Shown here: positions 44,298 through 52,501 of the stretch, in pieces | How the letters are laid out: every line of letters starts with the position of its first letter | Numbering within the stretch: position 1 is the first letter of the stretch | Origin: Micromonospora tarapacensis | Lineage (GTDB): Bacteria > Actinomycetota > Actinomycetes > Mycobacteriales > Micromonosporaceae | Assembly: GCF_019697375.1 (NCBI RefSeq) | Contig: NZ_JAHCDI010000004.1 | Span: 2,343,324-2,407,323 of the forward strand | Length of the DNA: 64,000 nucleotides | Reading direction: 5' to 3' | The notes under the pieces: generated by a model | Told to the model about the DNA's origin: nothing | The model's input: only the letters and a program-made list of their open reading frames with translations | The model's database searches: none | Program-made: the position numbers and the translations under genes

Positions 44298-45232
44298 GGC
44301 TGCTCCGATCCTGGAGGTGTGGTGGCGGCGTGCTGGCAGTGCTCGGCGAGGAAGCAGGCACCGCAGTTGGGTGCCGACGCGGTGCAGGTGCTGCGACCGA
44401 CGAGCAGGAACAGGAAGTGGGCCGGGGCAAGGTCTGGTCCGTAGCGCAGCAGCGTGACGATGAGCTGGTCTCGGACAGTCTTGGTGTTACGGCCCGCGTG
44501 GCTGGCCAGGCCGAGGCGGTCGACCACGCGGAACAGGTGGGTGTCCACCGGCAGTGTGGTGCGGGTCGCGGCGGCGAACACGAGCACACACGCTGCGGTT
44601 TTGTGGGCGACGCCGGGCAGGGATTCCAAATAGACCAGCGCCTGCGGGCCGGGTTGACGAACGATGCGGTCGAACGCGTCGACGCCTATGGTGGCCACGA
44701 TCTTCGCTGTTTCGGCCAGCCGCGATGCCTTGTACGGGCCGGCGGAGCGGATGAGAGCGGCGAGTTGGTCAACGCTGAGCGCGGCGAGCCGTTGCGGGGT
44801 GGCGCCGCCGGACGCTGCGGCCAGCGCGGGGTAGACCTGTCGGACGATCTCGCCGGTGCGGTTCTGCGACAGGATGGTCAACACGAGCGCTTCGAACGGG
44901 GCGGCGGTCATGACGATGACGCCGCGGTAGCGGTCGCGGATGGCTTTGAGGGTGGGATGCGTGTCGAGCGTCAGGTCGCCGACCATGGTGCCGAACGCGT
45001 CGGTGAGCCTCGTCCGGACGAGTGCCGCAGTGTCCGGCGGGGTGTCGAAGAAGAACCGGAGCGCGTGGTCGGCTTCGGTGACCTCCACCGGGATCGGGTC
45101 GCCGTCGAGGTGGTAGGTGCGCCTCCACCGGCCGTCGCCGACCGGCTGCCAGGCGAGTGCGGGGATCTGGATGTCCATGGTGGCGGCCAGGTCTGGCTGG
45201 TGCGCGAAGCGCAGGGTCATGCTGGGGCGCAC
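44294..45232 (-). CDS. HhH-GPD DNA glycosylase with an AlkA/OGG-like N-terminal domain
   Basis: A 312-residue protein; GTG 45232 is chosen because GAGGTG sits 5 bases before it. An N-terminal beta-rich domain of about 100 residues (DIQIPALAWQPVGDGRWRRTYHL) resembles AlkA/OGG enzymes. It is followed by a helix-hairpin-helix core: LPGVAHKTAACVL with the Lys of EndoIII, then the catalytic Asp in LPVDTHLFRVV. The C-terminus has the Cys-x6-Cys-x2-Cys-x5-Cys pattern of a [4Fe-4S] cluster. It should excise a base and possibly cut the strand. In this operon a 7-deazaguanine-related base is a candidate substrate. Confidence 0.85.
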   Translation of the reverse strand: MRPSMTLRFAHQPDLAATMDIQIPALAWQPVGDGRWRRTYHLDGDPIPVEVTEADHALRFFFDTPPDTAALVRTRLTDAFGTMVGDLTLDTHPTLKAIRDRYRGVIVMTAAPFEALVLTILSQNRTGEIVRQVYPALAAASGGATPQRLAALSVDQLAALIRSAGPYKASRLAETAKIVATIGVDAFDRIVRQPGPQALVYLESLPGVAHKTAACVLVFAAATRTTLPVDTHLFRVVDRLGLASHAGRNTKTVRDQLIVTLLRYGPDLAPAHFLFLLVGRSTCTASAPNCGACFLAEHCQHAATTPPGSEQP

Positions 45233-45236
45233 GTGT

Positions 45237-46637
45237 TCACCTCGTTGCAACGGTGCGGGTCGCGGCGGCGCGGCCGGCGATGATGCCGGACAGCGCGGCG
45301 GCGGACAGGCTGGCGGTGTAGCCGGCCGCGTTTCCGACAACGAACAGGTCGGCGATGTCGTTGCTGGCCCAGGTGTCCGGGTCGATCGGTACCCGGTAGT
45401 TGTAGTACTTGATCTCCGGGGCATAGATCGTGGTGTCGCAGCCGAGGACCGGGGGCAGGATCTGTCCGAGGGCGCGTAGGTAGCTGGCGAACGCGGAGTA
45501 CAGCGGTGGCGGAAGGACGTCGTTGAGCCGGCCGGGGCGGGTCTTGGGATTGCTGGGGTGCACGTCCTGCGCTGGTGCGGTGGTCAGGTCGGGTAGGAAC
45601 TGCGACAGTGGTTGGGTGATTGGGTAGCCGCCGGCGGCGGCGTTGATCGCGGTGGCGAGGGTGCGCACGTATGCGCAGGGGTCGTCGGTGAACGTGGTGT
45701 CGATGGTGGCCAGGATGGCGAGGTTGGATTGGCCGCTGCCGCGGTCGAGGAAGCTGTGGCCGTTGACGCCGCGGATGCCGAGGCTGCGGTGGTATTCGTT
45801 GACGACGTAGCCGTTGCCGTTGACGCAGAAGCTGCGTAGCGCGATCCCGGCCGGGCTGGTGTGGCGGACTTTGAAGTCGTAGAACTGACCGATGAACGGC
45901 TCCAGCGCGGCGGCGGTGGTCTCCACCCTGATGCCGATGTCGGCGGGCCCGGTTGCCAGTTGCACCCCGGCAGCGGTCAGTTGTTCCTCCAGCCATGGGG
46001 TGCCCATCATTCCGCTGGCCACGATGACCGCGCCGGCCTCGATCCGCTGCGGTACGCGGCTGCGACGGTCGACCATGGTGGCGCCACGGGCGCGACCGTG
46101 GTGGATGGTCAGGGCGGTGGCCTGTACGCCGGTCAGCATGGTGATGCCGAGTTCGCGGAGGTGGGCGCTGTAGCGCTGTCCGAACAGCCGCACCCCGTCG
46201 GAGCCGATGTGCAGCAGCGGGTAGGACTCGAACGTCAGCCCGGCGTCGTCGTGGCCGTCCATGGCGGTCAAGGTCTTGGTGGGCGGGTAGTCCACCCCGT
46301 CAGGCACGAAGCGGCGCACCGTGGCGTCGACGATCCGCAGCAGCCGTTCCTGTTCGGGGGTGAACAGGGCCGCGCCGTGGGTACCACGGGTCGGCGAGAG
46401 GGTGATCTTCCCGTCGGAGAACGAGCCGGCGCCGCCTTCGCCTTCCAGTACGTCGCAGGTGCGGCAGTCACAGCCTGACCCGTCCGGACAGATCCGGGCG
46501 GTCATCGGCTGGCCCTTCTCCACGATCACGACATCGGTGACACCGGCCTGGTGGAGTTGGTCGGCGGCGAACAGGCCGGCTGGGCCGGATCCGATGATGA
46601 GCACGTCGCACCGGGAAGGGATGGCGGTAGCGGTCAT
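45237..46637 (-). CDS. FAD-dependent dehydrogenase, COG2509 type
   Basis: A 466-residue flavoprotein. The FAD-binding motif is DVLIIGSGPAGLFAADQL at residues 11-28, and the family-specific GEGGAGSFSDGKI lies near 66. A Cys-rich stretch before it (CPDGSGCDCRTC) may be redox active. The C-terminal VVGNAAGYTASLSAAALSGI closes the FAD site. It ends 4 bases before the glycosylase start and begins in ATGA overlap with the nucleotide-kinase gene. Members of this family lack a clear biochemical role; reduction or oxidation of a pathway intermediate is inferred. Confidence 0.85.
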   Translation of the reverse strand: MTATAIPSRCDVLIIGSGPAGLFAADQLHQAGVTDVVIVEKGQPMTARICPDGSGCDCRTCDVLEGEGGAGSFSDGKITLSPTRGTHGAALFTPEQERLLRIVDATVRRFVPDGVDYPPTKTLTAMDGHDDAGLTFESYPLLHIGSDGVRLFGQRYSAHLRELGITMLTGVQATALTIHHGRARGATMVDRRSRVPQRIEAGAVIVASGMMGTPWLEEQLTAAGVQLATGPADIGIRVETTAAALEPFIGQFYDFKVRHTSPAGIALRSFCVNGNGYVVNEYHRSLGIRGVNGHSFLDRGSGQSNLAILATIDTTFTDDPCAYVRTLATAINAAAGGYPITQPLSQFLPDLTTAPAQDVHPSNPKTRPGRLNDVLPPPLYSAFASYLRALGQILPPVLGCDTTIYAPEIKYYNYRVPIDPDTWASNDIADLFVVGNAAGYTASLSAAALSGIIAGRAAATRTVATR

Positions 46638-47275
46638 GGTTGCGGTTTCCTTTCGGACGCGACGGCGGTGATGGCGTCGAGGGCCTCGAACAACACCTGC
46701 GGGGCTGGTTGGCTGGCGTCGATGTGGATCAGACGGGCGTGCTCGACGTCAACGAGCTGGTCGATCGCGGCGGTGTAGGCGGCGGGTAGCCGGGCGGTCA
46801 GGTCCGGGTGTTCCCACCGACCCTGCGGCGGTTCGCCGCGACCGGCGGCGACGGCCGGGGTGACGGCCAGGTACAGGTACAGGTCGGGGCGGCGGATGCC
46901 GCCGTTGAGGCTGCGGTAGGCGGCAGGTTCGATCCCGTCGGCGTGGTGGTAGGCCAGCCCGGACAGGTAGTAGCGGTCGGAGACGACCAGGTCGTGGGTG
47001 GCCAAATCGTGGGCGAGGGTTGGCTGCTGCTGATGGCGGTCGGCGGCGGACAGCAACGCCGCCGCGTACGCCGGCAGCGTCAGGTCCGCGCTGACCTGGC
47101 GGAAGAACACCCCGACCGGCCCGGTGCTGGGCTCGGCGCGGGCCGCCACCCGCCACCCCCGGCCGGCGAGTGCGGTCCGCAACGCCGCTACCAGGGTGGT
47201 CTTGCCGCTGCGGTCGATGCCCTCCACGGCCACGAACCCGGACTCCGGCACAGTCCTGGCTCTGAGATCAGGCAT
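46634..47275 (-). CDS. Thymidylate-kinase-like nucleotide kinase
   Basis: A 213-residue P-loop kinase from ATG 47275. The P-loop is EGIDRSGKTTLV, and the DR-Y motif with its following residues (VVSDRYYLSGLAYHHADG) is typical of dTMP kinases. It overlaps the PfkB-like gene upstream by 8 bases and the flavoprotein gene downstream by ATGA. A genome normally has its own tmk, so this copy is probably dedicated to the cluster, perhaps phosphorylating a modified deoxynucleotide. Confidence 0.85.
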   Translation of the reverse strand: MPDLRARTVPESGFVAVEGIDRSGKTTLVAALRTALAGRGWRVAARAEPSTGPVGVFFRQVSADLTLPAYAAALLSAADRHQQQPTLAHDLATHDLVVSDRYYLSGLAYHHADGIEPAAYRSLNGGIRRPDLYLYLAVTPAVAAGRGEPPQGRWEHPDLTARLPAAYTAAIDQLVDVEHARLIHIDASQPAPQVLFEALDAITAVASERKPQP

Positions 47276-48290
47276 GGGTCGCCTCCTCGGGTAGTCGCTG
47301 CTGCCCGGCGAGCGCCGCCGCGCGGTGGCGGATCTCAGCGGGGTCGGCGAGGGCCAGCCGTCGTACCCCGAAGTCCTCCACGGTGATCGACGCGGTGGCG
47401 GCGCCCAGGCGCACTGCGGTGGGCAGGTCGATACCGGCCATCCGGGCGGCGGCCACCGCACCTGCGAAGCTCTCTCCGGCACCAGTCGGATCGACCGTGC
47501 GGGTCGCGAACGCCGGTATCGGGGTGGTCGCACCGTCACCGATGAGGTAGCCGCCGTGGTGGGCGTCGGTCACGCAGGTGGCCCGGTCGCCAGTGATCCG
47601 GCATGCGAGTCGCAGCGCCGCCGCGATGTCGCTGGTGTCGGTGAGCAGGCGCAGCTCGGCAACATCGCAGACGAACAGGTCGACCAGCCGCCACAGCGCT
47701 GCGGCGGTCTCGGGTTCGGCGAGGATCCGGTTGCGGAACGTCGTCGCCGACAGTAGGACCTGCCCGGCGTGCCCGGCCCGTAGTGCGGTGGCGAGGTTGA
47801 GCTGCACCTCGGGCGGACCGGTCGGACACAGGTGGACCGCCTGCGGCGACGGATGGTCGGACAGCAGGTGCGGGCCGACCGCGTCCTCGGCCTCAGCGCC
47901 GTCGAGGCGGTAGTGCGCCGTCCAGTCCCGGTCATAGGCGATGTCGAACCGCAGCCCTGGTCCGGCAACCGCCAGCAGCCCGCCGTGCTCGACCCGTGGA
48001 GTGATAATGCCGGCGGCGTCGGCGGCCACCCCGTGCCCGACCACTCCGGCCAGCGCCACCCGGCAAGCCACGCCGACGGCAGCGGCGCCCAGCGCGGCGT
48101 ACAGACCGGCGCCACCGAGGACCTCGGTCGGTGGCCGATGTGCAGTGCTGATCCGGTCGGTGGACACACTGCCCACCACCAGCAAAACCCTGTCCTGCAC
48201 GGGCGCTGCAACTGACGCCGGTCCGGCGGTCGCCTGGCCCGGGCCAGCGTTCAGGTCAGCGGCCACGGACGTCACCCCACAGCAGGACAT
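47268..48290 (-). CDS. PfkB-family sugar/nucleoside kinase-like protein
   Basis: A 340-residue ribokinase-fold protein; ATG 48290 overlaps the end of queE by 35 bases. It has VGSVSTDRIS near residue 40, the GGAGLYAALGAAAVG strand, and the C-terminal signature DPTGAGESFAGAVAAAR. The catalytic base is normally Asp in GAGD; here it is Glu (GAGES). Activity may be reduced or changed. In a cluster with nucleotide kinases, a nucleoside substrate such as a 7-deazaguanine riboside is conceivable. Confidence 0.82.
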   Translation of the reverse strand: MSCCGVTSVAADLNAGPGQATAGPASVAAPVQDRVLLVVGSVSTDRISTAHRPPTEVLGGAGLYAALGAAAVGVACRVALAGVVGHGVAADAAGIITPRVEHGGLLAVAGPGLRFDIAYDRDWTAHYRLDGAEAEDAVGPHLLSDHPSPQAVHLCPTGPPEVQLNLATALRAGHAGQVLLSATTFRNRILAEPETAAALWRLVDLFVCDVAELRLLTDTSDIAAALRLACRITGDRATCVTDAHHGGYLIGDGATTPIPAFATRTVDPTGAGESFAGAVAAARMAGIDLPTAVRLGAATASITVEDFGVRRLALADPAEIRHRAAALAGQQRLPEEATHA

Positions 48291-48969
48291 GCAGTCGGCT
48301 GGTGAGGTGCCAGCCGTGGGCCAGCACCGGGTCGGCGACCTCGCGCATCACGGTGATGATCCGGTCCGGTGTGGTGCCTTCTGGCATGACCCACACTGGG
48401 TCGAGCCGGTACTCGTCGCACAGCCGGGCGATCTCGGCCAGATCGGCGCGGTCGGTGACGACGAACTTGAACGCCGCCCTGCCGCAGCCGGCTAGGACCC
48501 GCAACGCCTGCGGGTTGATGCGACGTGCCGCGTCTTCCGGGGCGGCGAAACTGTCCAGCTTCGGAGAGACGTTGAACGCGGCGACCGCCTCGACCAGGGC
48601 CGGACGAGGTTCCACCGTGCCATTGGTTTCCACCTCCACCCGCCGCCGCGCGGCGGTCAGCTCCTGTACGACGGGCAGCAGACGATTCTGTTGAAGAAGC
48701 GGTTCACCGCCGGTGAACACCACGAGGTCAGTGGGGTGTCGCAGAACCCATGCGACGAGTTGGTCGCCGGGCACCGGCCGGGACTCGGCCCGCAGGTCGA
48801 AGCGGGTGCGGTCCCAGGTGTAGGGGGTGTCGCAGGTCGGGCAGGACAGGTTGCACCGCGACAGCCGTACGAATATCGCCTGCTGCCCGCAGCTCGGCCC
48901 TTCGCCCTGGAAGGTCGGTCCGAACGTCTCGGCGACCAGCAGTGGCCGGGTGGCGGTACGGGCCGTCAT
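48256..48969 (-). CDS. queE: 7-carboxy-7-deazaguanine synthase QueE
   Basis: A 237-residue radical SAM enzyme. The N-terminal GPTFQGEGPSCGQQAIFVRLSRCNLSCPTC contains the substrate motif and the Cys-x3-Cys-x2-Cys cluster motif. VVFTGGEPLLQ and VEVETNGT are further QueE signatures. It converts 6-carboxy-5,6,7,8-tetrahydropterin, made by QueD, into 7-carboxy-7-deazaguanine. ATG 48969 overlaps the upstream kinase stop as ATGA. Complete and without visible defect. Confidence 0.93.
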   Translation of the reverse strand: MTARTATRPLLVAETFGPTFQGEGPSCGQQAIFVRLSRCNLSCPTCDTPYTWDRTRFDLRAESRPVPGDQLVAWVLRHPTDLVVFTGGEPLLQQNRLLPVVQELTAARRRVEVETNGTVEPRPALVEAVAAFNVSPKLDSFAAPEDAARRINPQALRVLAGCGRAAFKFVVTDRADLAEIARLCDEYRLDPVWVMPEGTTPDRIITVMREVADPVLAHGWHLTSRLHVLLWGDVRGR

Positions 48970-49706
48970 GGCGCGCGCCGTTCACCAACAGGATGCGGCG
49001 CCCGCGACGCGTGCGCGGTGGCCAGCGGTTCGAGCACCATGTCGGCCAGGGCTGCGGCGACCTGGTCGACGGACAGCGTGGTGACGTCCAGCGTCAGCCA
49101 ACCCGCAGCGTCGCCGAACTCATCCAGCACACCGGCCAGCCGCTGCTGATAGGCGACGAAACCCGCCGAGGTGAGCTCCACCGGCCCTTCGTGGTTGCCA
49201 GCCTCGCTCGCGGTGATGACCGGCTTGCGGGCCGCCGCCACAACCGGGTCGATGTCCAGCCGGATAACCAGATCGGGGCGCAACACGTCGGCGAAAATGG
49301 ACCGGGCACGGTCGAAGTCGACGGTGGGACGCAGGGCGAGCTTGGCGAGGAACTTGTGCGTCCAGGTGTCGGTCAGCACGAGCGTGCCGGCGTCCAGCAG
49401 CGGCTCCACGACGCAGCGGCCCACCGCCAGGTACCAGGCGGCCTGAAGGTGAACCCAGTGCAGGTCACCCAGCTCCAGATACGGGTCGCCAGGTGGGTGG
49501 TCCCAGATCAACGCCCGCAGCCTGGCCAGGTGGCCTTCCACGTAGGCAGACGAGAAGTTGGCGGCGGTCCGGTCGACCGTCACCGCCGATACTCCGCGTT
49601 CGCGTAGCCGTCGTCCGAGCGCGGCGGCGGCGGTGGTCTTCCCGGCGCCGTCGATGCCTTCCAGACACACCAGCCAGCCCCGGCCCGTGGAGGCTGCGGT
49701 GCTCAC
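48966..49706 (-). CDS. Thymidylate-kinase-like protein, second copy
   Basis: A 246-residue P-loop protein with VCLEGIDGAGKTTAAAAL at the N-terminus, overlapping queD (ATGA) and queE (ATGA). Where dTMP kinases have DR-Y it reads LTDTWTHKFLAKLAL, so the substrate pocket differs from that of the first copy. VIRLDIDPVVAAARK resembles the lid region. It is embedded between two deazaguanine genes, which argues for a role on a modified nucleotide or a related small molecule. Confidence 0.82.
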   Translation of the reverse strand: MSTAASTGRGWLVCLEGIDGAGKTTAAAALGRRLRERGVSAVTVDRTAANFSSAYVEGHLARLRALIWDHPPGDPYLELGDLHWVHLQAAWYLAVGRCVVEPLLDAGTLVLTDTWTHKFLAKLALRPTVDFDRARSIFADVLRPDLVIRLDIDPVVAAARKPVITASEAGNHEGPVELTSAGFVAYQQRLAGVLDEFGDAAGWLTLDVTTLSVDQVAAALADMVLEPLATAHASRAPHPVGERRAP

Positions 49707-50080
49707 GCCGCCTCCAACACGTACTCGGCCGCGCTGGTGGGTGTCTCCGACACCCGCACCGCGACGAGGCGGCCAGCCACCTGGGCCTGAAGATTTCCCA
49801 GGAACCAGTCGGCCACATGTCGGGCCAGGTTTTCGCTGGTGGGTGGCACGTCCAGCACCTCGTTGAGGTCGCGGTGGTCCAACGTGTCGTCGATGTAGCG
49901 GCCCAGTGGGGCCAGCTCACCGAAGTCGGTCACGAACCCCGGCCCGGTCAGCGCCGCCGCGGCGAGCACCACCTCAACGGCCCAGGTGTGCCCGTGCACC
50001 CGGGCGCACTTGTGCCCGTCCGGCAACCCGTCGAGATGATGGGCAGCATCGAACGTCCACCGCTTACTGATCCGATACAT
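49703..50080 (-). CDS. queD: 6-carboxy-5,6,7,8-tetrahydropterin synthase QueD
   Basis: A 125-residue member of the pyruvoyl-tetrahydropterin synthase fold. Zinc ligands are the His of FDAAHHL and HGHTW, the catalytic Cys is in KCARVHGH, and the glutamate anchoring the pterin is in PTSENLA. ATG 50080 overlaps the folE end by 17 bases. It makes 6-carboxy-tetrahydropterin from 7,8-dihydroneopterin triphosphate for QueE. Confidence 0.94.
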   Translation of the reverse strand: MYRISKRWTFDAAHHLDGLPDGHKCARVHGHTWAVEVVLAAAALTGPGFVTDFGELAPLGRYIDDTLDHRDLNEVLDVPPTSENLARHVADWFLGNLQAQVAGRLVAVRVSETPTSAAEYVLEAA

Positions 50081-50720
50081 CGCGTGTCTCCTGACCCTGG
50101 CAGTCGTGTGCTCCGGCGACAGCGGCGCCCAGGTGCATCACCCACTCCTGACGCAGCAGCGGATCGTCGACAAGGGCGCCGCGTGTCGCGCTGGTGACCG
50201 TCACCGCTCCGCGTGCGCGAGCCCCCCGCAGGCTCATACACAAGTGCTCGGCCTGTACCCGAACGCCGGCAGCCCTCGGCTGTAACGTGTCGACGAGCCA
50301 GTCCGCGACGTGCCCCGTCAACTGCTCCTGAACTTGCAGCCGGCGGGCGTACAGGTGCACCGCCCACGCCAGCTTCGACAGGCCGATGATCTGCCCAGCC
50401 GGCTGGTAACCGACGTCGACCGTGCCGATGAACGGCAGCCCGTGATGGGCGCACAGGCTCGCGAAGGCGATGCCCCGGACCACCACCAGGCCCTCGTAGC
50501 TGTCGCTGCGGAACATGGTGGGGACGAATCGTGGGGGCGTCAGCAGTTCGGCAAACGCGGATGCCATTCGGCGGGGAGTGTCCCGGCAGTGCGGAGAGTC
50601 CAGCGGCACGCCCAACGCGGTCAGGAACGCCGTCGCGGCGCGCTCGGCGACGACGAGGTCGGGCGGATCCTGCACGTGCACAGCGGCGCCGTTCTCAGCT
50701 ATTTCTACATCAGTCGACAT
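50064..50720 (-). CDS. folE: GTP cyclohydrolase I
   Basis: A 218-residue FolE. Zinc and active-site residues are visible in LCAHHGLPFIGTVDVGYQP and EHLCMSLRG, together with GLSKLAWAVHLYARRLQVQEQLT. ATG 50720 is chosen because GGGAGGG sits at good spacing; an ATG 12 bases upstream is less likely. It makes dihydroneopterin triphosphate, the entry point of both folate and 7-deazaguanine synthesis; its position before queD and queE indicates the latter. Confidence 0.94.
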   Translation of the reverse strand: MSTDVEIAENGAAVHVQDPPDLVVAERAATAFLTALGVPLDSPHCRDTPRRMASAFAELLTPPRFVPTMFRSDSYEGLVVVRGIAFASLCAHHGLPFIGTVDVGYQPAGQIIGLSKLAWAVHLYARRLQVQEQLTGHVADWLVDTLQPRAAGVRVQAEHLCMSLRGARARGAVTVTSATRGALVDDPLLRQEWVMHLGAAVAGAHDCQGQETRDVSDQ

Positions 50721-50889
50721 TCGCCCTCCCATTCGGGTCGCGGCCGTGCCCCGTGCACACCGCGCGGATGGTTACTCCGACGTTCGGATCCCCGATCTCC
50801 TGTGCGAACAGGCCAATGTCGGCGGTCGACATGGCCGTAACGGTGGGGCCGGCGAGGATCGTTCTGCGTTGAGGGGTGAGTGTGAACAC
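50710..50889 (-). CDS. Small protein upstream of folE, 59 residues
   Basis: A GTG at 50889 is preceded by AGGAAGGA at good spacing and opens a 59-codon frame whose stop overlaps the folE start by 11 bases. The protein (FTLTPQRRTILAG..., ending NGRANVD) has one Cys and no membrane segment. No family is recognised. The good ribosome site and overlap favour a real, translationally coupled gene, but it could also be a leader peptide for folE. Confidence 0.5.
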   Translation of the reverse strand: MFTLTPQRRTILAGPTVTAMSTADIGLFAQEIGDPNVGVTIRAVCTGHGRDPNGRANVD

Positions 50890-50926
50890 GCGGGTCCTTC
50901 CTCGTATGGGGTCGCGATTGATCGAG

Positions 50927-52207
50927 CTATGTCGGGCGCTGGGCGTCGCCTGCTATCCGCCGAAGCTCGTTCCTGGTTCCTGCGCGGGTATCGCTGTGCG
51001 GCCCTTCCTCCTCGATCACCGATAGCAGCGCCGTGACCGGCGCTTGGATTCGGTTGCGGCAGAAGGTGGTCTCGGTGGCTTCGAATGCGCCGTGCTCGAA
51101 CCATCGCTTGGAGGCGGTGCATCCGCCTCCGCAGTACTCCCAGAACGAGCAGCGCCTCCTGCAATTGGCGAGCCCGGCGGCGAACCGTCGAACGTAGTCC
51201 ACCTGCCTGATCTGCTCCATGATCGTAGGCAGCGGCGTGGCCAAGACGTTTCCCACGACGAAGTTACCGTGTTCGGGCGCGGGTGCGCCGGCGAGTTCGG
51301 GTCCCGTGACAACCACGTCGCCGTTGAAGGCAACGGTGGGCATGGCCTCCAGCGTGAGGGCCGGCTCCTGGTGCTTGAGGAAGCGTGCGAGGTCCGCGAT
51401 CTCGCGGACCCGCAAACCGGGATTGGCGCGCAGGTACGCGATCACCTCCCTCCAGAATGTCACCGCTTGCTCGAAGGTGATCGTTGGCCGGCCCCGGTCG
51501 AGGTTCGCGTTGTCGCGCTCCTCGAAGATGAAGCCGACGGCGGCGGTCCCCAGTTCGCTCAGGAATCCGAGTACCTCTGACGCGCGGTCGACGGTCGCCG
51601 CGCTGACCACGGTGAGGACGGTGACCGGGATCTCATGAGTCTTCAGCAATGTGATGCCTCGCATCGCCCGGTCGAAGGTGTCGCGTCCCTCCCAGTCGCG
51701 GCGTGCCGAGTTCATGTTCCCTGGGCCATCGATCGAGACGCCGACCGCTATGCCGTATTCGGCGAACAGGTCGCACCACCGGTCGTTGATCAGGGTGGCG
51801 TTCGTCTGCACGGCGTGTGCGATCACACCCGACGCGCGCAGCGCCTCGAACGGTGCCAGGAGCCGTTTGAAGTGGTCGCGGCCGGTCGCGAGCGGCTCGC
51901 CTGCGTGCCACGCAACGGTAACCGGCTGCGCGCCTTGTGCCGCGATGCCGTCCGCGATCGCTTCAGCGACCTCGACCGACATTCGATCGCGCCGGTCTCG
52001 CCCCGGCAGATAGCAGTACGCACAGTCGATATTGCAGCGTGTGGTCGGCTGCGCCAGTAGGAGACCGAAACTATTCGATAGGGAGTCGAGAAGCCTCTGA
52101 TCGCCCAGATCTATTCCCGGTGCGCTGTGGCGGACCGCGATGCCGCCGGCCCCGGCGGAGGGCAGCGCTGAACCCACCGTGCTGTCACGCGTAGGCGTAT
52201 CCTCCAT
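50927..52207 (-). CDS. Radical SAM/SPASM peptide maturase
   Basis: A 426-residue protein from ATG 52207 (ATG 52219 is also possible). The radical SAM motif is TTRCNIDCAYCYLPG (Cys-x3-Cys-x2-Cys) near residue 60. The C-terminal SPASM region has the auxiliary-cluster Cys set in NCRRRCSFWEYCGGGC and a later TTFCRNRI. This architecture is that of enzymes forming C-C, C-O or C-S crosslinks in ribosomal peptides. A 62-residue precursor-like gene lies 68 bases upstream, so the pair forms a RiPP module. Trp-Lys or cyclophane crosslinking is suggested by the precursor sequence. Confidence 0.9.
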   Translation of the reverse strand: MEDTPTRDSTVGSALPSAGAGGIAVRHSAPGIDLGDQRLLDSLSNSFGLLLAQPTTRCNIDCAYCYLPGRDRRDRMSVEVAEAIADGIAAQGAQPVTVAWHAGEPLATGRDHFKRLLAPFEALRASGVIAHAVQTNATLINDRWCDLFAEYGIAVGVSIDGPGNMNSARRDWEGRDTFDRAMRGITLLKTHEIPVTVLTVVSAATVDRASEVLGFLSELGTAAVGFIFEERDNANLDRGRPTITFEQAVTFWREVIAYLRANPGLRVREIADLARFLKHQEPALTLEAMPTVAFNGDVVVTGPELAGAPAPEHGNFVVGNVLATPLPTIMEQIRQVDYVRRFAAGLANCRRRCSFWEYCGGGCTASKRWFEHGAFEATETTFCRNRIQAPVTALLSVIEEEGPHSDTRAGTRNELRRIAGDAQRPT

Positions 52208-52275
52208 GACAGATCTCATTCCCCTCGTTGCACCTGGCCAGTCCATGCACGCATCCATTACGGGTTCAGAATGCT

Positions 52276-52464
52276 CTAGGTCGTAAACGTCCAGGCGCCG
52301 ACCTTTCCCCATTGGACAAAAGGTGCATTCTTGCCCCACTGTGTGAAGCTGGGGTCGTTGCCCTCTGCCCTATTGGGACTTAGTGCCAGTTGCCGTTCGA
52401 GGAGTTCCGCAACCGTCGCATCGGGTTCCGGGTCGTGGCCGACCGCTATTGTCGTGGGGGTCAT
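52276..52464 (-). CDS. Candidate RiPP precursor peptide with two QWGK motifs
   Basis: A 62-residue peptide from ATG 52464, preceded by an A/G-rich AAGGAAAG site. The leader part has a helix-forming TVAELLERQLALSPN. The C-terminal part repeats FTQWGK and FVQWGK and ends GAWTFTT. WGK is the crosslinked motif of the streptococcal tryglysin-type RaS-RiPPs (Trp-Lys bond), and the aromatic-rich end also fits cyclophane-forming SPASM enzymes. Immediate proximity to a radical SAM/SPASM gene supports the assignment. No export protease is obvious nearby. Confidence 0.8.
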   Translation of the reverse strand: MTPTTIAVGHDPEPDATVAELLERQLALSPNRAEGNDPSFTQWGKNAPFVQWGKVGAWTFTT

Positions 52465-52501
52465 GTCGTTGTCTTTCCTTTCATCGATGGCGGAATTGTT
52501 T

